Part shown: positions 63,197-64,000 of the stretch, in pieces
How the letters are laid out: every line of letters starts with the position of its first letter
Numbering within the stretch: position 1 is the first letter of the stretch
NCBI GenBank assembly: GCA_023664735.1
Contig: JAMPFB010000006.1
Span: forward strand, 1-64,000
Length of the DNA stretch: 64,000 nt
Reading direction: 5' to 3'
Source of the DNA: Robinsoniella sp.
Lineage (GTDB): Bacteria; Bacillota; Clostridia; Lachnospirales; Lachnospiraceae
Notes under the pieces: generated by a model
Database searches by the model: none
What the model was told of the DNA's origin: nothing
What the model saw: the letters and a program-made list of their open reading frames with translations, nothing else
Made by a program: the position numbers and the translations under genes

Positions 63197-63301
63197 GCAC
63201 AGAAAAGAAGATAGGAGGATAGGGTGTTTTAAAATAAAAGCAAAAAGTCGGGGATATGAAAAAAGTGTTAAATCGTAGGTAAGTAATGAAAGGATAAAAA
63301 A

Positions 63302-64000
63302 ATGAACAAAAAATATGGAAAGACTTTAACTAGTCTGATACTATTAGTAATTATTATGATCAATTCAATAATGTCAGTTGAAGCAAAAACACCACCATAT
63401 AAAACAGCATTATCATTTTCATATAAGACTTTTGCAAATAATGATACTATTTCAAAATCTTTTAGAATTACAGGCAAGACAATACACTGGTTTAAATTTA
63501 ACAGTGGAAGTATGGGAGAGTATAATATATTTTCGACAGGCAATGTAGATACAAAGGTTACATTGTATAAGAAAACATTTACTGGAATTACAAAGGTTGC
63601 AAGTGATGATAATAGTGGGGGCTCAAAAAATTTTAAACTTAACGTAGGACTTGAAAAGAATAAAACATATTATTTAGAAATCAATTATAAAAACAGAGGA
63701 TATGCGAATATATATCTACAGGTTAACTATGATAAATATAGCGGAGGTTTATTTAGCACTAAGGGAGGAAGCTGGGAGCCATATTCCAATACTTACCAAC
63801 CCTATGCTTTGAATGGGCAATTTTATAAGAAGGTTACTTACTTGACTCCAGCGCAGTCAGCTATATATGCAGCAGGGCTTTTGGATAAAAAATATCTTAA
63901 AATGTTGAATTCTGGAGTACAAATCACGGCTTTATTGGCATCAATGGGAATATCTAAATACAGTGTTGTTGGGAGGGCAATAATAAAACTGGGAGAAAAA
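63302..64000 (+). CDS. Secreted protein, 3' end beyond the window
   Basis: The frame from ATG 63302 stays open for 233 codons to the window edge. A signal peptide (basic NKKYGK, hydrophobic LILLVIIMINSIM, cleavage after VEA) is followed by a beta-rich domain of about 120 residues (ITGKTIHWFKFNSGSMGEYN...YYLEINYKNRGYANIYLQV), similar in style to pre-peptidase C-terminal domains, which I suggest only by pattern. AAAGGA precedes the start. The function is unknown. Confidence 0.75.
   Translation, partial: MNKKYGKTLTSLILLVIIMINSIMSVEAKTPPYKTALSFSYKTFANNDTISKSFRITGKTIHWFKFNSGSMGEYNIFSTGNVDTKVTLYKKTFTGITKVASDDNSGGSKNFKLNVGLEKNKTYYLEINYKNRGYANIYLQVNYDKYSGGLFSTKGGSWEPYSNTYQPYALNGQFYKKVTYLTPAQSAIYAAGLLDKKYLKMLNSGVQITALLASMGISKYSVVGRAIIKLGEK

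Overview
The window reads as a chromosomal segment of a strictly anaerobic, low-to-moderate G+C Firmicute, most likely family Lachnospiraceae (Blautia-like; genus is inference). The pointers are a complete Rnf complex, a biotin-dependent Na+-translocating decarboxylase cluster, a flavodiiron protein, AGGAGG ribosome sites, and the rplS-rbgA-rnhB-ylqG-ylqH-yraN order known from Bacillus. No rRNA, tRNA, CRISPR array, prophage or intact transposase gene was seen.

Layout. 0.2-5.4 kb: five-gene Na+-decarboxylase/transcarboxylase operon (12S-like carboxyltransferase, OadG-like lipoprotein, biotin carrier, OadB-like pump, 5S-like carboxyltransferase). 5.8-8 kb: thioesterase and a GHKL sensor kinase. 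8.3-14.7 kb: TetR, RpiR, BaiN-type flavoprotein, cmk, ispH, S1-domain protein, CheR. 15-16.2 kb: YprB-like exonuclease. 16.6-21.7 kb: rnfCDGEAB. 21.9-23.3 kb: M18 aminopeptidase. 24.2-28.3 kb: HTH-AbrB regulator, YafQ-type toxin relic, ECF sigma/ABC exporter operon. 28.4-29.2 kb: DUF177 and rpmF. 29.4-34.6 kb: TetR, MMPL transporter, heptad-repeat secreted protein. 35-42 kb: rplS, two signal peptidases, rbgA, rnhB, FliK-like and FlhB-like proteins, yraN, pgeF. 42.5-46.3 kb: OmpR-type regulator and a very large sensor kinase. 46.5-52.6 kb: prs, DUF512 radical SAM protein, der, plsY, gpsA. 52.6-54.6 kb: MoxR ATPase and VWA-like partner. 55-60.4 kb: maltodextrin-type ABC importer with a GH13 lipoprotein. 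60.9-64 kb: flavodiiron protein, LytTR regulator, and a secreted protein that runs off the window.

Energy genes fit together: the decarboxylase and Rnf both build an ion gradient from fermentation intermediates and ferredoxin, and the flavodiiron protein removes O2 or NO.

The most unusual content is in the gaps. Three families of long palindromic elements (about 140-260 bp) recur. F1 has GTAACAGTTCAG-type ends. F2 shares a related core with F1. F3 has a long stem with two inner hairpins. Within each copy the two arms match, while between copies arm and hairpin sequences differ with paired (compensatory) changes and many G-T pairs. That is the signature of a selected or self-templated fold, not of a simple fixed repeat. 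I could not assign them to a named family.
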